The notes below the pieces were generated by a model, which was not told where the DNA came from, searched no databases, and saw nothing but the letters and a program-made list of their open reading frames with translations. DNA of 64,000 nucleotides from positions 234,196 to 298,195 of the forward strand of contig JBKBNY010000007.1 in the NCBI GenBank assembly GCA_046295175.1, given 5' to 3'. Every line of letters starts with the position of its first letter. Position 1 is the stretch's first letter. The DNA is from JALOLV01 sp046295175. GTDB lineage: Bacteria > Bacteroidota > Bacteroidia > Cytophagales > Spirosomataceae. The translations under genes were made by a program, and so were the position numbers. Positions 63,311-64,000 of this stretch are shown here, piece by piece.

Positions 63311-63886
63311 TCAAAAAGGGTAGGGGTTAAACAATAATAATTATACTAAAATATCTACAATAAGAGCTCATCAATAGGCAGATAAAACATATTGAAATAT
63401 CTAACTAAAGTAAGGCAGATAGTAAATATCTCAAAAATAAATATTTATGAGTAAATAATTAGATAATAAGCTTTGGTTATTTTAATTGCATTACATATCC
63501 ACTTAATTAGTTTAGCTCTAATTTCATACCCTAATCAAATTTTAATATGTCTAATTTTATTTAAATCTTAAAAAAAACTGTTATTTTTATAGTCTAATCC
63601 TATTAAACTTATGAAACTCATGTTTTACATCGCCCAAGAACATGAGTATTAAATCCCTCTTCGCTCGAAGAGGGATTTAGGGCGAAACTTCAAAAGTCTC
63701 CTTGAAATCTCCGAACCAGTACCAGTTAATTACATTCAAATCAGTCTGAAACGCCTGAGATTTAAGAAAGAACCCCGAATATTGTTGCAATAATAAATTA
63801 GGAGGAGGGTTCGGTTATCAGAACCCCATAGGGAAAGTTATTTTATCTTTTAATTTAGCCATTACCAGTGGGATGGGTTCTATAAA
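63311..63886. other. AT-rich gap with palindromes before the rRNA terminator
   Basis: No gene seen in about 576 bp. Between 63311 and 63600 it is plain AT-rich. It then has ACTCATGTT...AACATGAGT (63616-63647), the perfect palindrome AAATCCCTCTTCG-CT-CGAAGAGGGATTT (63651-63678), and a short inverted pair AACCC/GGGTT near 63765-63825. These may be repeat remnants downstream of the rRNA operon. Confidence 0.5.
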
Positions 63887-63919
63887 CGCAAAAAACCCTC
63901 AGTGCTGACTGAGGGTTTT
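63887..63919 (-). terminator. Terminator of the rRNA operon
   Basis: On the minus strand CCCTCAG-TCAGCA-CTGAGGG is followed by TTTTTTGCG. It comes right after the 5S rRNA 3' end. Confidence 0.88.
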
Positions 63920-63929
63920 GCAATAAAAT

Positions 63930-64000
63930 TCTGGCATCTACCTACTCTCCCAAGTTTGACCTAAGTACCATCGGCGGTCGTGGGCTTAACTTCTCTGTTC
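63930..64000 (-). rRNA. rrf: 5S ribosomal RNA, 3' part, cut by window edge
   Basis: Minus strand reads GAACAGAGAAGTTAAGCCCA, then the conserved CGCCGATGGTACT and TTGGGAGAGTAGG and ends near GCCAGA at 63930. These are the core segments of bacterial 5S rRNA. The 5' part and the 23S/16S genes should lie beyond 64000. Confidence 0.93.

Noticed and set aside
63311..63886. Possible tRNA or small RNA gene in the gap before the rRNA operon end
   Set aside because: No cloverleaf or conserved TTCGA loop found; only palindromes and AT-rich sequence.

Overview
The window is a chromosomal segment of a Bacteroidota bacterium, most likely of the order Cytophagales. Signs are the near absence of Shine-Dalgarno sequences, several TTG-N19-21-TAnnTTTG promoters, a one-protein hybrid two-component regulator (7TM sensor, kinase, receiver, AraC), LytTR regulators, DUF4293, DUF2141, an ECF sigma factor and large secreted proteins that end in the short '3-coathanger stack' tail. 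The right edge enters an rRNA operon: the last 71 bases are the 3' part of a 5S rRNA on the minus strand, followed by its terminator.

Layout. 1-8.1 kb is mostly housekeeping: a partial secreted TPR protein, a LytTR regulator, a TetR regulator with a palindromic operator on its own start, a lone rpsJ with a clear promoter, a short glucan-phosphorylase-like protein lacking the usual PLP lysine, idi, a flavin reductase and pbpC. At 8.1-15.0 kb lie two probable defence loci: an LRR-Roc-COR-TIR protein (8080-11046) and a McrB-like AAA+ ATPase without McrC, followed by an unlisted 50-residue gene and a 154-residue protein. kdsC and a Tat-exported beta-propeller protein sit among them. 15.3-29.5 kb returns to ordinary genes (DUF4293, cupin, DUF2141, oxidoreductase, ECF sigma with an inner-membrane/outer-barrel-like partner, LolD-like ABC ATPase, TolC, TPR, SDR, a 59-residue lipoprotein, alpha-E protein, DUF6157, GGGP-synthase family).

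29.5-45.8 kb is a plastic surface-protein region. It holds a 1749-residue protein with 16 Ig/PKD-like repeats, a LytTR regulator with a tandem 21-bp repeat upstream, a LamG/beta-helix protein, the hybrid two-component regulator, a decayed 3' end of another coathanger-tailed gene, a thioredoxin-like protein, a GEVED protein, a REP-associated tyrosine transposase (RAYT) between near-perfect inverted hairpin pairs, and an aerolysin/ETX-MTX2-like protein. Hairpin-rich repeats resembling the RAYT flanks are scattered at 29.5-29.8, 41.7, 42.4, 44.0-44.85 and 45.7 kb.

45.8-55.9 kb has a large lipoprotein with a c-type heme site, a GT-C membrane glycosyltransferase, an SDR, an altronate dehydratase family enzyme and two tandem LamG paralogues. 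56.1-62.0 kb is a surface-sugar module read on the minus strand: Gfo/Idh/MocA dehydrogenase, hexapeptide acyltransferase, DegT aminotransferase and GT2 glycosyltransferase, joined by one-base overlaps or a 3-base gap. It resembles WbpB/WbpD/WbpE chemistry for a 3-acetamido sugar, and is preceded by a YfhO-like membrane protein and an MFS transporter. No CRISPR array, tRNA gene or prophage was seen.
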